From Polaromonas sp. UBA5171 (GTDB taxonomy: Bacteria > Pseudomonadota > Gammaproteobacteria > Burkholderiales > Burkholderiaceae_C): a DNA stretch of 17,470 nucleotides. The stretch spans positions 1-17,470 of the forward strand of contig DHWX01000094.1 of assembly GCA_002413395.1 (NCBI GenBank), read 5' to 3'. The notes under the pieces are model-generated. The model was not told the origin of the DNA, did not search any database, and worked only from the letters and a program-made list of their open reading frames with translations. This document shows positions 8,544 through 15,806 of this stretch, in pieces. The first letter of the stretch is position 1; every line of letters begins with the position of its first letter. Position numbers and translations under genes: made by a program.

Positions 8544-9841
8544 GCACCTGCCTTTTCCGCGGCTTTCAGTGCACGCTTGAGGTCGTCGATCAGGTCGTCC
8601 GGGTCTTCCAGTCCGATGCTCAAACGAATCGTGCCCTGCGTGATGCCAGCCCCAAGCAGCGCCTCATCGCTCATGCGGAAATGGGTGGTGCTGGCCGGGT
8701 GCAGCACCAGGCTGCGGCAATCGCCGACGTTGGCCAGGTGGCTGAACAGCTTGAGCGAGTCGATAAAGGTCTTGCCCTGCGCGCGGCTGCCTCTGATGTC
8801 AAAGCTGAACACCGAGCCCGCGCCGCGCGGCAGCAGTTTCTTTGCCAGTGCATGGCTGGGGTGCGACGCCAGCAGGGGGTGGCCGACGCGTGTCACCAGC
8901 GGATGACTGGACAGAAATCCGACCACCTTTTCAGTGTTGCTCATGTGGCGCGCCATGCGTAGCGGCAGGGTTTCAATGCCCTGCAAAATCAGCCAGGCGG
9001 TGTGCGGGCTCATGCAGGCGCCGAAGTCGCGCAGGCCTTCGCGGCGTGCGCGCAGCAAAAAGGCGCCGACGGTGCTCTCCTCGCTGAACACCATGTTGTG
9101 AAAGCCGTCGTAGGCCTCGGTCAATTCGGCAAATTTACCTGACTTGTCCCAATCGAAACTGCCGCCATCGACAATGATGCCGCCGATCACCGTGCCATGG
9201 CCGCTTAAAAATTTGGTAGCTGAGTGATACACCAGGTCAGCGCCGTGGTCGAAAGGCTTGATCAGCCAGGGCGAGGTCAGCGTTGAGTCCACCAGCAGCG
9301 GCACGCCCGCCTCATGCGCTATCGCCGACACGGTAGGCAGGTCCAGCACGTCCAGCCCCGGGTTGCCAACAGTTTCGCCAAAAAACAGCCTGGTATTGGG
9401 CCGCACGGCAGCGCGCCAGGCGTCCAGATCGCCCGGCTTCACAAAGGTGGTCTCGATGCCGAAGCGGGGCAGCGTGTAATGCAGCAGGTTTTGCGAGCCA
9501 CCATACAGCGCGCTGCTGGCCACGATGTGCGAGCCAGCGCCCATCAGCGTGGCAATAGCCAGATGCAGCGCGGCCTGCCCGCTGGCGGTGGCAATCGCGC
9601 CGATGCCGCCTTCCAGCGCCGAGACGCGTTGCTCCAGCACCGCGTTGGTGGGGTTGCTGATGCGTGAATAGACATATCCCGCGCGCTCCATGTTAAAAAG
9701 ACTGGCGGCCTGGTCACTGGACTCAAAGACAAAGGAAGTGGTGAGGTGAATCGGCACGGCGCGTGCGCCCGTGGCCGGGTCGGGGGCCGCTCCTGCGTGC
9801 AATGCCAGGGTGTCAAAGCCGGGATCAGGGTAGCCGGGCAT
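8540..9841 (-). CDS. metY: O-acetylhomoserine sulfhydrylase (MetY-type, PLP-dependent)
   Basis: A 433-aa enzyme of the Cys/Met-metabolism PLP family. It probably makes homocysteine from O-acetylhomoserine and sulfide, or methionine from methanethiol, in the cytoplasm. Visible landmarks are LHAG near the N-terminus, the phosphate-binding YSRISNPT (residues 58-65), the cofactor-holding VDST with Asp185, the Schiff-base lysine in SATKFLSGHG (Lys210), and a C-terminal TIRLSIGLED. Length fits MetY (about 430 aa) rather than the shorter MetB/MetZ (about 390-400 aa). The frame is open upstream to 10015, but the start at 9841 has GGAG eight bases ahead and begins directly at the family N-terminus. 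It is the first gene of a two-gene minus-strand unit with the overlapping hydrolase. Related O-succinylhomoserine or cystathionine activities cannot be fully excluded. Confidence 0.9.
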   Translation of the reverse strand: MPGYPDPGFDTLALHAGAAPDPATGARAVPIHLTTSFVFESSDQAASLFNMERAGYVYSRISNPTNAVLEQRVSALEGGIGAIATASGQAALHLAIATLMGAGSHIVASSALYGGSQNLLHYTLPRFGIETTFVKPGDLDAWRAAVRPNTRLFFGETVGNPGLDVLDLPTVSAIAHEAGVPLLVDSTLTSPWLIKPFDHGADLVYHSATKFLSGHGTVIGGIIVDGGSFDWDKSGKFAELTEAYDGFHNMVFSEESTVGAFLLRARREGLRDFGACMSPHTAWLILQGIETLPLRMARHMSNTEKVVGFLSSHPLVTRVGHPLLASHPSHALAKKLLPRGAGSVFSFDIRGSRAQGKTFIDSLKLFSHLANVGDCRSLVLHPASTTHFRMSDEALLGAGITQGTIRLSIGLEDPDDLIDDLKRALKAAEKAGA

Positions 9842-10029
9842 GGTTTTGTCTCCAATACAAGATAGCGGAAGTGGGCAGCAAAATTCGTCCAGATCAGATT
9901 TGAACAGGATCAAGGGGGTAAACCCGGATGACCGTTGCAGGAAGCCGATCGGTTGTGGGCTATATTTAAACCTAATTTTCCGCAGTTCGGTTGCGGGGAA
10001 ACAATGACGGAACAATCGAGGAGAAATTG
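9842..10029. promoter_or_regulatory. divergent promoter region between metY and the CBS gene
   Basis: A 188-base spacer separates the divergent metY and CBS-protein genes, so promoters for both must lie here or further up. An AT-rich patch at 9961-9979 (tatatttaaacctaatttt) is the likeliest -10 zone for the rightward gene. No convincingly spaced -35/-10 pair was found on either strand, and no clear methionine-regulator operator was recognised. Confidence 0.4.
9850..9853 (-). promoter_or_regulatory. ribosome binding site deciding the metY start
   Basis: The minus strand reads GGAG, eight bases, then ATG at 9841. This near-ideal site favours 9841 over the upstream in-frame starts extending to 10015. 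Confidence 0.7.
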
Positions 10030-10485
10030 ATGAAGGTTTCTGACATCCTGCGCGTCAAAGGCAACGAGCTTTACACGGTTGAGCCTGATGAACCTCTGGG
10101 CAGGGCGGCTCAAATCATGGCCGAGAACGACATTGGCTCACTGGTCGTCATGGAGTATGGCGATGTTGTGGGCATGCTGACCTTCCGTGAAGTGATTTTC
10201 TGCATTGTCAAAAATGGCGGCGAGATTGGCGCCACGCTGGTGCGTAAGGCCATGAACGACTGTCCGCTTACCTGCACCACCGAGACCGAGCTGGATGAAG
10301 TGCGCCGCATGATGCTGGATCGCCATGCGCGTTACATGCCGGTGATGAACCAGAAAATGCTCAAGGGCGTGATCAGCTTTTACGATGTTGCGAAGACCGT
10401 GGTGGACAGCCAGAACTTTGAAAACAAGATGCTCAAGGCCTACATCCGCGACTGGCCGGATGACGACGGCGCCAGGGAAGCCTGA
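10030..10485 (+). CDS. two-CBS-domain protein
   Basis: A stand-alone CBS-pair protein of 151 aa with no other domain. The first CBS motif spans about residues 8-60 (typical IGSLVVME, then GMLTFREV) and the second about 72-125 (ARYMPVMN, then GVISFYDVAK). Such pairs form adenosine-nucleotide-binding modules, so a cytoplasmic sensor or regulator is expected; its target is not evident. The start is well supported: GAGGAG at 10018-10023 lies six bases before this ATG, better than a non-ATG start at 9991. It lies 38 bases before aroC. A common transcript is possible, but aroC also seems to have its own promoter. It diverges from metY. Confidence 0.9.
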   Translation: MKVSDILRVKGNELYTVEPDEPLGRAAQIMAENDIGSLVVMEYGDVVGMLTFREVIFCIVKNGGEIGATLVRKAMNDCPLTCTTETELDEVRRMMLDRHARYMPVMNQKMLKGVISFYDVAKTVVDSQNFENKMLKAYIRDWPDDDGAREA

Positions 10486-10507
10486 TTTTCGGGTTGCCGG
10501 CGCGCTC

Positions 10508-10516
10508 TGGGATAAT
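10508..10516 (+). promoter_or_regulatory. putative extended -10 promoter for aroC
   Basis: TGGGATAAT matches the extended -10 form TG-N-TATAAT with one mismatch. The last T is eight bases before the aroC ATG, so a start of transcription at about 10523-10524 would make the message leaderless or nearly so. No good -35 is seen at 17 bases, as is common for extended -10 promoters. No Shine-Dalgarno precedes the ATG, which agrees with leaderless translation. Confidence 0.45.
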
Positions 10517-10523
10517 CCGGCGC

Positions 10524-11621
10524 ATGAGTGGCAATACCTTCGGAAACCTCTTCGCAGTCACCAATTTTGGTGAATCCCACGGCCCGGCCATTGGCTGCGT
10601 GATTGACGGCTGCCCGCCTGGCCTGTCGCTCAGCGAGGCCGATATTCAAGGTGACCTGGACCGCCGCCGTCCGGGCACCAGCCGCTACGTCACGCAGCGC
10701 AACGAACCCGACGCGGTTGAAATTCTGTCTGGCGTGTATCAAGGCAAGACCACCGGCACGCCGATTTGCCTCCTGATTAAAAACACCGACCAGCGCAGCA
10801 AGGATTACGGCAACATCCTGCAAACCTTCCGTCCCGGTCATGCCGATTACACCTACCTGCACAAATACGGACTGCGCGACCCGCGCGGTGGGGGCCGGGC
10901 TTCAGCCCGCTTGACGGCGCCCATGGTGGCGGCTGGGGCAGTGGCCAAAAAGTGGCTGGCTGAAAAATATGGCACGGCCTTTCGCGGCTGCATGACGCAG
11001 ATTGGCGATGTGGTCATTCCGTTCGAGTCCTGGGCGCATGTGACCAACAATCCGTTTTTTGCCCCGGTGGCAGATGTCTCCAAACTGGAGGCGTATATGG
11101 ACAAATTGCGCAAGGCGGGCGACTCTTGCGGGGCGCGCATCCGCGTTACGGCCTCGGGTGTGCCTGTGGGCCTGGGCGAGCCGCTGTTTGACAAGCTCGA
11201 TGCCGATATTGCGTTTGCCATGATGGGTATCAACGCGGTCAAGGGCGTGGAAATTGGCGCCGGTTTTGCCAGCGTCACGCAGCGCGGTACCACGCATGGC
11301 GATGCGTTGTCGCCCGAAGGCTTCCAATCCAACAACGCCGGTGGCGTGCTGGGCGGCATCAGCACCGGGCAGGACCTGGAAGTGTCCATTGCCATCAAGC
11401 CGACGAGCTCCATCATCACGCCGCGCCAGTCGATTGACGTGACGGGCCAGCCTGCGGTGGTGGTGACCAAGGGGCGCCATGACCCCTGCGTGGGCATTCG
11501 CGCAACGCCGATTGCCGAGGCCATGCTGGCGCTGGTCGTGATGGAGCACGCCTTGCGGCAGCGCGCGCAAAATGCCGACGTCAAGGTCAGCACACCGGAC
11601 ATCATGCGTCCGCGCGGCTGA
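10524..11621 (+). CDS. aroC: chorismate synthase
   Basis: Chorismate synthase, 365 aa: the last common step of aromatic amino acid and folate precursor synthesis, converting EPSP to chorismate with reduced FMN. The family signatures are intact: FGESHG with His19, DRRRPGTSRY (residues 46-55), RPGHADYTY with His106, GGGRASARLT (122-131), NNAGGVLGGIS (270-280) and RHDPC (318-322). Length is normal for the bacterial enzyme. The frame is open to a GTG/TTG-type start at 10494, but MSGNTFGNLF at 10524 is the standard N-terminus. The gene lies between the CBS gene and, 103 bases on, pcaB. A 7-bp inverted repeat (11621-11627 with 11665-11671) follows the stop codon but lacks a T tract. Confidence 0.96.
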   Translation: MSGNTFGNLFAVTNFGESHGPAIGCVIDGCPPGLSLSEADIQGDLDRRRPGTSRYVTQRNEPDAVEILSGVYQGKTTGTPICLLIKNTDQRSKDYGNILQTFRPGHADYTYLHKYGLRDPRGGGRASARLTAPMVAAGAVAKKWLAEKYGTAFRGCMTQIGDVVIPFESWAHVTNNPFFAPVADVSKLEAYMDKLRKAGDSCGARIRVTASGVPVGLGEPLFDKLDADIAFAMMGINAVKGVEIGAGFASVTQRGTTHGDALSPEGFQSNNAGGVLGGISTGQDLEVSIAIKPTSSIITPRQSIDVTGQPAVVVTKGRHDPCVGIRATPIAEAMLALVVMEHALRQRAQNADVKVSTPDIMRPRG

Positions 11622-11724
11622 TTTCAGGCTGCAGCGCTTCGTTCCGCTGCCCGACCAGATAGGTCTGAAATGTTGATCTGACGTTGAGCCGCCTGTTGAT
11701 TCATTTACGGAACCCCTACATCGC

Positions 11725-12945
11725 ATGAGCAACATTTTTGAAAGCTTTCTGTCCAGCCCCGAAATGCTGGAGGCATTCAGTGCGCGCAACTTTCTGGAAG
11801 CCATGTTGCGCTTTGAGGCCTCACTGGCGCGTGCACAGGCCAGCGTCGGCCTGATCCCGGAGGCCGCCGCGCAGTCCATCATCGGCACTTGCAAAGTCGA
11901 GCTGTTTGATGTGGCCAAAATCGAGCGTGAAAGCGGACGGGCCGGCAGCATCGCCATCCCGCTCGTCAAGAGCCTCAGGGAAACCGTAGGTCTCTTCAAC
12001 AAGGAGGCCGCCGGCTTCGTCCACTTCGGCAGCACCAGCCAGGATGTGATCGATACCGCGCTGGTACTGGTCACGCGCGACGCATTGAGGCTGATCGAAA
12101 CCGATGTCAATCAGGTGATCGCTGCGCTGTTGATACTGGCCGAGCGCCACGTCGCCGACCCCATGCTGGCACGCACACTGATGCAGCCGGCCTCGGTCAC
12201 CAGCTTTGGGCTGAAATGCTCCGGCTGGGCTGCGCCGCTGGTTCGCAGCCGGCAGCGTCTGGAGGTCGCGAGCAGCAATGCCTTGAGCCTGCAACTGGGC
12301 GGCGCCGTGGGAACGCTGGCGCACATGAAGGGAACCGGGCCGCAGGTGATTGCGCTCATGGCCGCTGATCTGCAGCTCAAGGCACCGCTCTTTGGCTGGC
12401 ACACGCAGCGCGATGAATGGGTGGCGCTGGGTTGTGAGCTGGGGCTGCTGGTGGGCAGCCTGGGGAAAATGGCCAAGGACATTTCCCTCCTTGGCCAGTT
12501 CGAAGTGGGCGAGGTGGCCGAGCCCTCGGAACCCGGGCGCGGCGGCTCGTCGGCGATGCCGCACAAGCGCAATCCTGCGGCCTGCATGGTGGCGCTGGCG
12601 GCGGCGCAGCGCGCACCACAGCGGGTAGCCGCGTTGCTGGCGGCCATGCCGCAAGAGCATGAACGCGCGCTGGGTAATTGGCAGGCTGAACTGGCCGAAT
12701 GGCCAGGGCTGCTGATGTCGGCGCATGGCAGCGCGCGTGCAATGGCCCAGGCACTGGCTGGGCTGCAGGTGGATACGCAGCGCATGCGGGCCAACCTGGG
12801 TGCCCTGCGGGCGGTATTGGATCCCGCAGTCGCGCAGGAATGGTTCAGACCCGCGATGGCCGACCAGGCTGCGGAAATGGCGCGAGCCCAAGTCACTGCG
12901 CTGATCCGGCAAACAGCAGTCAATGCAACGAAAGTGATGCCATGA
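11725..12945 (+). CDS. pcaB: 3-carboxy-cis,cis-muconate cycloisomerase
   Basis: PcaB of the fumarase/aspartase superfamily, 406 aa. It lactonises 3-carboxy-cis,cis-muconate to 4-carboxymuconolactone in protocatechuate ortho-cleavage. Seen are HFGSTSQD (residues 100-107), the superfamily signature GSSAMPHKRNP (274-284), WHTQRDEW (225-232) and MPQEHERALG. These, and the adjacent pcaC and pcaD, make the assignment firm over adenylosuccinate lyase or argininosuccinate lyase. The C-terminus is odd: after RMRANLGALR the sequence lacks the LAEAVS-type helix and ends early compared with the roughly 450-aa Pseudomonas enzyme as I remember it. The other two frames do not encode the missing part, so a simple frameshift is not the reason. 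It overlaps pcaC by four bases (ATGA). No strong ribosome site is seen. Confidence 0.93.
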   Translation: MSNIFESFLSSPEMLEAFSARNFLEAMLRFEASLARAQASVGLIPEAAAQSIIGTCKVELFDVAKIERESGRAGSIAIPLVKSLRETVGLFNKEAAGFVHFGSTSQDVIDTALVLVTRDALRLIETDVNQVIAALLILAERHVADPMLARTLMQPASVTSFGLKCSGWAAPLVRSRQRLEVASSNALSLQLGGAVGTLAHMKGTGPQVIALMAADLQLKAPLFGWHTQRDEWVALGCELGLLVGSLGKMAKDISLLGQFEVGEVAEPSEPGRGGSSAMPHKRNPAACMVALAAAQRAPQRVAALLAAMPQEHERALGNWQAELAEWPGLLMSAHGSARAMAQALAGLQVDTQRMRANLGALRAVLDPAVAQEWFRPAMADQAAEMARAQVTALIRQTAVNATKVMP

Positions 12946-13340
12946 GCGACTATGACCAAGGCCTGCTTAACCGCCGCCGGGTGCTGGGTGATGCATGGGT
13001 GGACAAATCGCTGGCCCGCAGCGACGAATTCAACGCGGAATTTCAGGACCTGATCACGCGCTACGCCTGGCATGAAATTTGGGGCCGCCCTGCGCTGGGC
13101 GACAAGACGCGGCGCCTGATGGTGCTGTCCACCATGATCGCACTGAAAGCCTACGAAGAGTTTGCCATGCACGTTCGCGCCGGCCTCGATGGCCCAGCCG
13201 AGTCAAGGCTTACGCCCGATGACATCAAGGAGGTAATCCTGCAGGCGGCGATCTACTGTGGTGTGCCCGCTGCCAACCACGCATTTTCAGTGGCGCGCGA
13301 AATTTTGCATGAACGGGGCCTGGCGGCGGGAAAGCCCTAA
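12942..13340 (+). CDS. pcaC: 4-carboxymuconolactone decarboxylase
   Basis: A 132-aa protein of the carboxymuconolactone decarboxylase family (AhpD-like helical fold). It removes CO2 from 4-carboxymuconolactone to give 3-oxoadipate enol-lactone. Family features are ALGDKTRRLMVL (residues 51-62), the His in FAMHVRAG (His77), LTPDDIKEVILQAAIYCGVPAANHAF (within 90-115, Cys106 and His113). The length is that of a stand-alone PcaC, not the PcaL fusion with PcaD. The ATG is inside the pcaB stop (ATGA), so translation is coupled. The longer open frame starting at 12699 lies within pcaB and is not the gene. pcaD follows after 19 bases. Confidence 0.95.
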   Translation: MSDYDQGLLNRRRVLGDAWVDKSLARSDEFNAEFQDLITRYAWHEIWGRPALGDKTRRLMVLSTMIALKAYEEFAMHVRAGLDGPAESRLTPDDIKEVILQAAIYCGVPAANHAFSVAREILHERGLAAGKP

Positions 13341-13359
13341 TTTTTGGAGGAAGCAGCAC

Positions 13360-14139
13360 ATGGCGCAAGCTGTTTTGCACTGGATAAAAGAGGGCCAGGG
13401 GCCGATGGTGGTGCTCAGTCACGCCCTCGGCTGCGACCTCGGCATGTGGGATGGTGTGGCCGCGGTTTTGAAGGCCCACCACTACAGCGTGCTGCGCTAT
13501 GACCACCGCGGGCACGGGCGGTCGCAAGCGCCACCCGGGCCTTACACCATCGAGCTGCTGGCAGAGGACGCTGCCGGCTTGATCAGCGCCCAGGCGGCAG
13601 AGCCGGTTCATTTTGTTGGCCTGAGCATGGGTGGCATGGTGGCGCAGGCACTGGCGGCAAGCCACCCGCAGTTGCTCAAGAGTATCGTCATCGCCAACGC
13701 GACCCACTGGTACGACGATGCGGCGCGCGCCTTGTGGCAGGCGCGCATCAATACTGTTTTGACGCGGGGCGTCGCGGCGGTGGCTGACGGGGCCATGCAG
13801 CGCTGGTTCACCCCTGAGTTCAGGGCCGATCAGGCCGGAGCCGCGCGCGTAGCTGCTCTGCGCCACCGGCTGGAAAGCACGGATGCGGCCGCTTATGCCG
13901 CAAGTTGCGAGGCGGTCGCAAGCATCGATTTTCGCGTCAGCAACGGCCGTATCCGCTGCCCGGCGCTGGTGATCGCCGGTACGCGTGATGAAGCCACGCC
14001 GGTGGCGATGTTGCAGGCGGTTTGCAGCAGCATCCCTGGTGCGCAGTGGCGTACGCTGGAGGCCGCGCACCTGAGCGCCGTGGAGCAGCCTGCGGCATTC
14101 GCCAGTTTGCTTGAACAGTTTTTCGAAAACGCAGGGTAA
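13360..14139 (+). CDS. pcaD: 3-oxoadipate enol-lactonase
   Basis: A 259-aa alpha/beta hydrolase that opens 3-oxoadipate enol-lactone to 3-oxoadipate, the step after PcaC. Nucleophile Ser89 lies in GLSMGG, the acid is Asp210 in GTRDEATP, and the histidine is His237 in AAHLSAVEQP. The DHRGHGRS motif (residues 48-55) is typical of this enzyme group. The start is fixed by GGAGG at 13346-13350, nine bases ahead; upstream in-frame starts fall inside pcaC. Its place directly after pcaB and pcaC turns a general hydrolase call into a confident PcaD. A truncated aroQ follows 39 bases downstream. Confidence 0.94.
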   Translation: MAQAVLHWIKEGQGPMVVLSHALGCDLGMWDGVAAVLKAHHYSVLRYDHRGHGRSQAPPGPYTIELLAEDAAGLISAQAAEPVHFVGLSMGGMVAQALAASHPQLLKSIVIANATHWYDDAARALWQARINTVLTRGVAAVADGAMQRWFTPEFRADQAGAARVAALRHRLESTDAAAYAASCEAVASIDFRVSNGRIRCPALVIAGTRDEATPVAMLQAVCSSIPGAQWRTLEAAHLSAVEQPAAFASLLEQFFENAG

Positions 14140-14178
14140 AGTCTTGGCAAAAGGTCAATTCACAGAAAGACTCTCTAC

Positions 14179-14298
14179 ATGAAAACAACCTTGGTCCTGA
14201 ACGGTCCCAATCTCAATTTGATGGGCATGTGCGAGCCTGCCATGTACGGTTCGCAAATCCCCCTGGCCGAACTGGCCCAGCCGGCCCAATGGGCCTGA
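14179..14298 (+). pseudogene. aroQ: truncated type II 3-dehydroquinate dehydratase remnant
   Basis: A 39-codon open frame with the unmistakable AroQ N-terminus: VLNGPNLNLMG (residues 6-16), then EPAMYGSQ (19-26), which includes the position of the catalytic Tyr (Tyr23). It then runs into a Gln/Ala/Pro tail and a TGA; normal AroQ is about 145-150 aa. The later half, with the conserved His and Arg regions, is not found before arfB starts 23 bases on, so this is a 5' remnant from an internal deletion, not a frameshift. A small inverted repeat, ggccc/gggcc (14283-14295), lies at the break. Next to pcaD, the intact gene could have fed quinate or shikimate catabolism to protocatechuate, since dehydroquinate dehydration leads there. 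Whether the short frame is translated is unknown. Confidence 0.8.
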
Positions 14299-14321
14299 TG
14301 AACCCTTACCGGCGCTGACGC

Positions 14322-14741
14322 ATGCCTGCACTTTTGAAGTATCCGGTCGATGAGCGCGAGGTCGAATTCAGCGCCATCCGGGCGCAGGGTGCAGGCGGAC
14401 AAAATGTCAACAAGGTTTCCAGCGCGGTGCATCTGCGCTTTGACATCGCAGCGTCTTCATTGCCCGATGAGATCAAGGCCCGCCTGCTCGCGCTCAGCGA
14501 CAGCCGCATCACCCAGGAAGGCGTGCTGGTCTTGAAGGCGCAGCAGCATCGCACGCAGGAGATGAACCGCGCCGATGCCCTGGCGCGCCTGCAGGAGGTC
14601 ATTGACAGCATTTCCAATCCACCCAAACCCCGACGTGCCACCAAACCAAGCTACGGTTCGCGGCAGCGTCGCCTCGAAGGTAAAAGCCAGCGCTCGGCCA
14701 CCAAGGCGTCGCGTGGGAAATACAGCCATGACGAGCCATGA
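14322..14741 (+). CDS. arfB: alternative ribosome-rescue factor, peptidyl-tRNA hydrolase
   Basis: A 139-aa stand-alone class-I release-factor-like protein. The catalytic GGQ is at residues 25-27 in GAGGQNVNKVSS, the exact pattern of this family. The C-terminal tail from about residue 101 is very basic (KPRRATKPSYGSRQRR and on), as needed to enter the empty mRNA channel of stalled ribosomes. Its length equals E. coli ArfB (YaeJ, 140 aa), and it lacks the codon-recognition domain of RF1 and RF2. It frees stalled non-stop ribosomes by hydrolysing peptidyl-tRNA. An in-frame TGA six bases upstream makes this ATG the earliest possible start. There is no obvious ribosome site. It probably sits on the same transcript as pcaBCD only by proximity. 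Confidence 0.94.
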   Translation: MPALLKYPVDEREVEFSAIRAQGAGGQNVNKVSSAVHLRFDIAASSLPDEIKARLLALSDSRITQEGVLVLKAQQHRTQEMNRADALARLQEVIDSISNPPKPRRATKPSYGSRQRRLEGKSQRSATKASRGKYSHDEP

Positions 14742-14792
14742 AGCACAGCATTGGGTGGCTCTGATAGTCTATGGGTAGTCAGGCGGCTTGGT

Positions 14793-14815
14793 ATGGGACC
14801 GCGCCGCAATCCCAT
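14793..14815 (+). other. hairpin just ahead of the Nudix gene ribosome site
   Basis: A 6-bp perfect stem (atggga at 14793-14798 with tcccat at 14810-14815, 11-nt loop) ends directly before AAAGG at 14817-14821 and the ATG at 14827. It could tune access to the ribosome site. It is short and may be chance. Confidence 0.25.
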
Positions 14816-14826
14816 GAAAGGCCACG

Positions 14827-15720
14827 ATGGAACTGAATCTGGAAATCGTCACCACGCCCCCGCGCCCGGCCGCGACCGTGGTGCTGTTGCGCGATGGGCC
14901 CAGCGGCCTGGAGGTGTTTCTGATGCAACGCAACCGTCTGTCCGACGTGCTGGGTGGTGCTTATGTGTTTCCGGGCGGCAAGGTCGATGCTGCTGATGCT
15001 GAACTCGACATGGTGTCCCATCTGGATCAGCCCCTGCAGCCGCTGCTCGCCGGCCTGAATGAAGCCGGCATTGACGAGCGTACCGCTGGCGCGCTGTATG
15101 TGGCCGCTTTGCGTGAAGCTTTTGAAGAGTCCGGCGTGTTGTTTGCGCAGGGTGTCTCCGGCCTGCCTTTTGACGCGGCGGATCACGCCGAGCGCGCAGC
15201 GGCATTGCTGCGGGAGGGTCATGGTTTTAACACGGTGCTGGCCCGTATGGGGCTGCGTCTGCAGACCCGCAACCTCATTCCGTGGTCGCGCTGGATCACG
15301 CCCACTGCCCCATCGGTGACAAACAAGCGTTTTGACACCCGTTTTTTTGTGGCGCTTGCGCCCGTTGGCCAGCATGCTCGCCACGACAACTTTGAGACTA
15401 CGGAAAGTGTCTGGCTCAACCCGCGCACCGCGCTGCAGCAATACTGGTCAGGTCAGATCATGCTGGCGCCACCGCAGATCATGAGCCTGGCTCACTTGTC
15501 TCGCTACACCGATGCGCATGGCGTGCTGACAGCTGCCCGTGGGCGGCGGCCGCCGTTGATACAGCCAGAGCCCTTTGACGATGAAGAGGGCCGGGTCATC
15601 TGTTACCCCGGCGACATGCTTCACTCGGTTCGTGAACAGGCGCTGCCCGGGCCGACGCGCTTGCGTTATCGCAACAAACGATTTGAGCCCGTCGATGGCT
15701 TTGATGGCCTGTTTGCCTGA
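14827..15720 (+). CDS. Nudix hydrolase, NUDT19-like
   Basis: A 297-aa Nudix-fold protein. The N-terminal part has the Nudix beginning (YVFPGGKVDAAD, residues 46-57) and the catalytic helix REAFEESGV (96-104). In a standard Nudix box these parts lie within 23 residues; here about 30 extra residues sit between them. That insertion is typical of the NUDT19/RP2p branch, whose animal members split CoA-type diphosphates. A long C-terminal part with FFVALAP and the conserved-looking YPGDMLHSV follows. The substrate is not known from sequence; CoA or acyl-CoA diphosphatase activity is a reasonable inference. AAAGG lies six bases ahead of the start. It is followed by an alpha/beta hydrolase 86 bases on, same strand. 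Confidence 0.85.
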   Translation: MELNLEIVTTPPRPAATVVLLRDGPSGLEVFLMQRNRLSDVLGGAYVFPGGKVDAADAELDMVSHLDQPLQPLLAGLNEAGIDERTAGALYVAALREAFEESGVLFAQGVSGLPFDAADHAERAAALLREGHGFNTVLARMGLRLQTRNLIPWSRWITPTAPSVTNKRFDTRFFVALAPVGQHARHDNFETTESVWLNPRTALQQYWSGQIMLAPPQIMSLAHLSRYTDAHGVLTAARGRRPPLIQPEPFDDEEGRVICYPGDMLHSVREQALPGPTRLRYRNKRFEPVDGFDGLFA

Positions 15721-15794
15721 AGCGGCAAGGCTGATCGGTGCAGTGACGCCCAGACGGCACGGGTTCTGGTCCTGATGCCCCTCTGCGGAGAGGA

Positions 15795-15800
15795 TATAAA
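15795..15800 (+). promoter_or_regulatory. possible -10 element before the second alpha/beta hydrolase
   Basis: TATAAA lies six bases ahead of the AT of the start codon at 15807, just after a small hairpin (cctct/agagg, 15780-15793). No matching -35 was found. If functional, the message would be nearly leaderless. Low confidence. Confidence 0.2.
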
Positions 15801-15806
15801 CAAGGC

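Noticed and set aside
7710..8906. 398-codon plus-strand frame opposite the hydrolase and metY
   Set aside because: It crosses the boundary of two convincing minus-strand genes and has no domain signal.
9842..10015. N-terminal extension of MetY
   Set aside because: GGAG at eight bases from the ATG at 9841, and the family N-terminus beginning there, argue for the shorter form.
10902..13172. Long minus-strand frames (402, 363 and 353 codons) opposite aroC, pcaB and pcaC
   Set aside because: They are shadows of strongly identified genes, with no motifs or ribosome sites.
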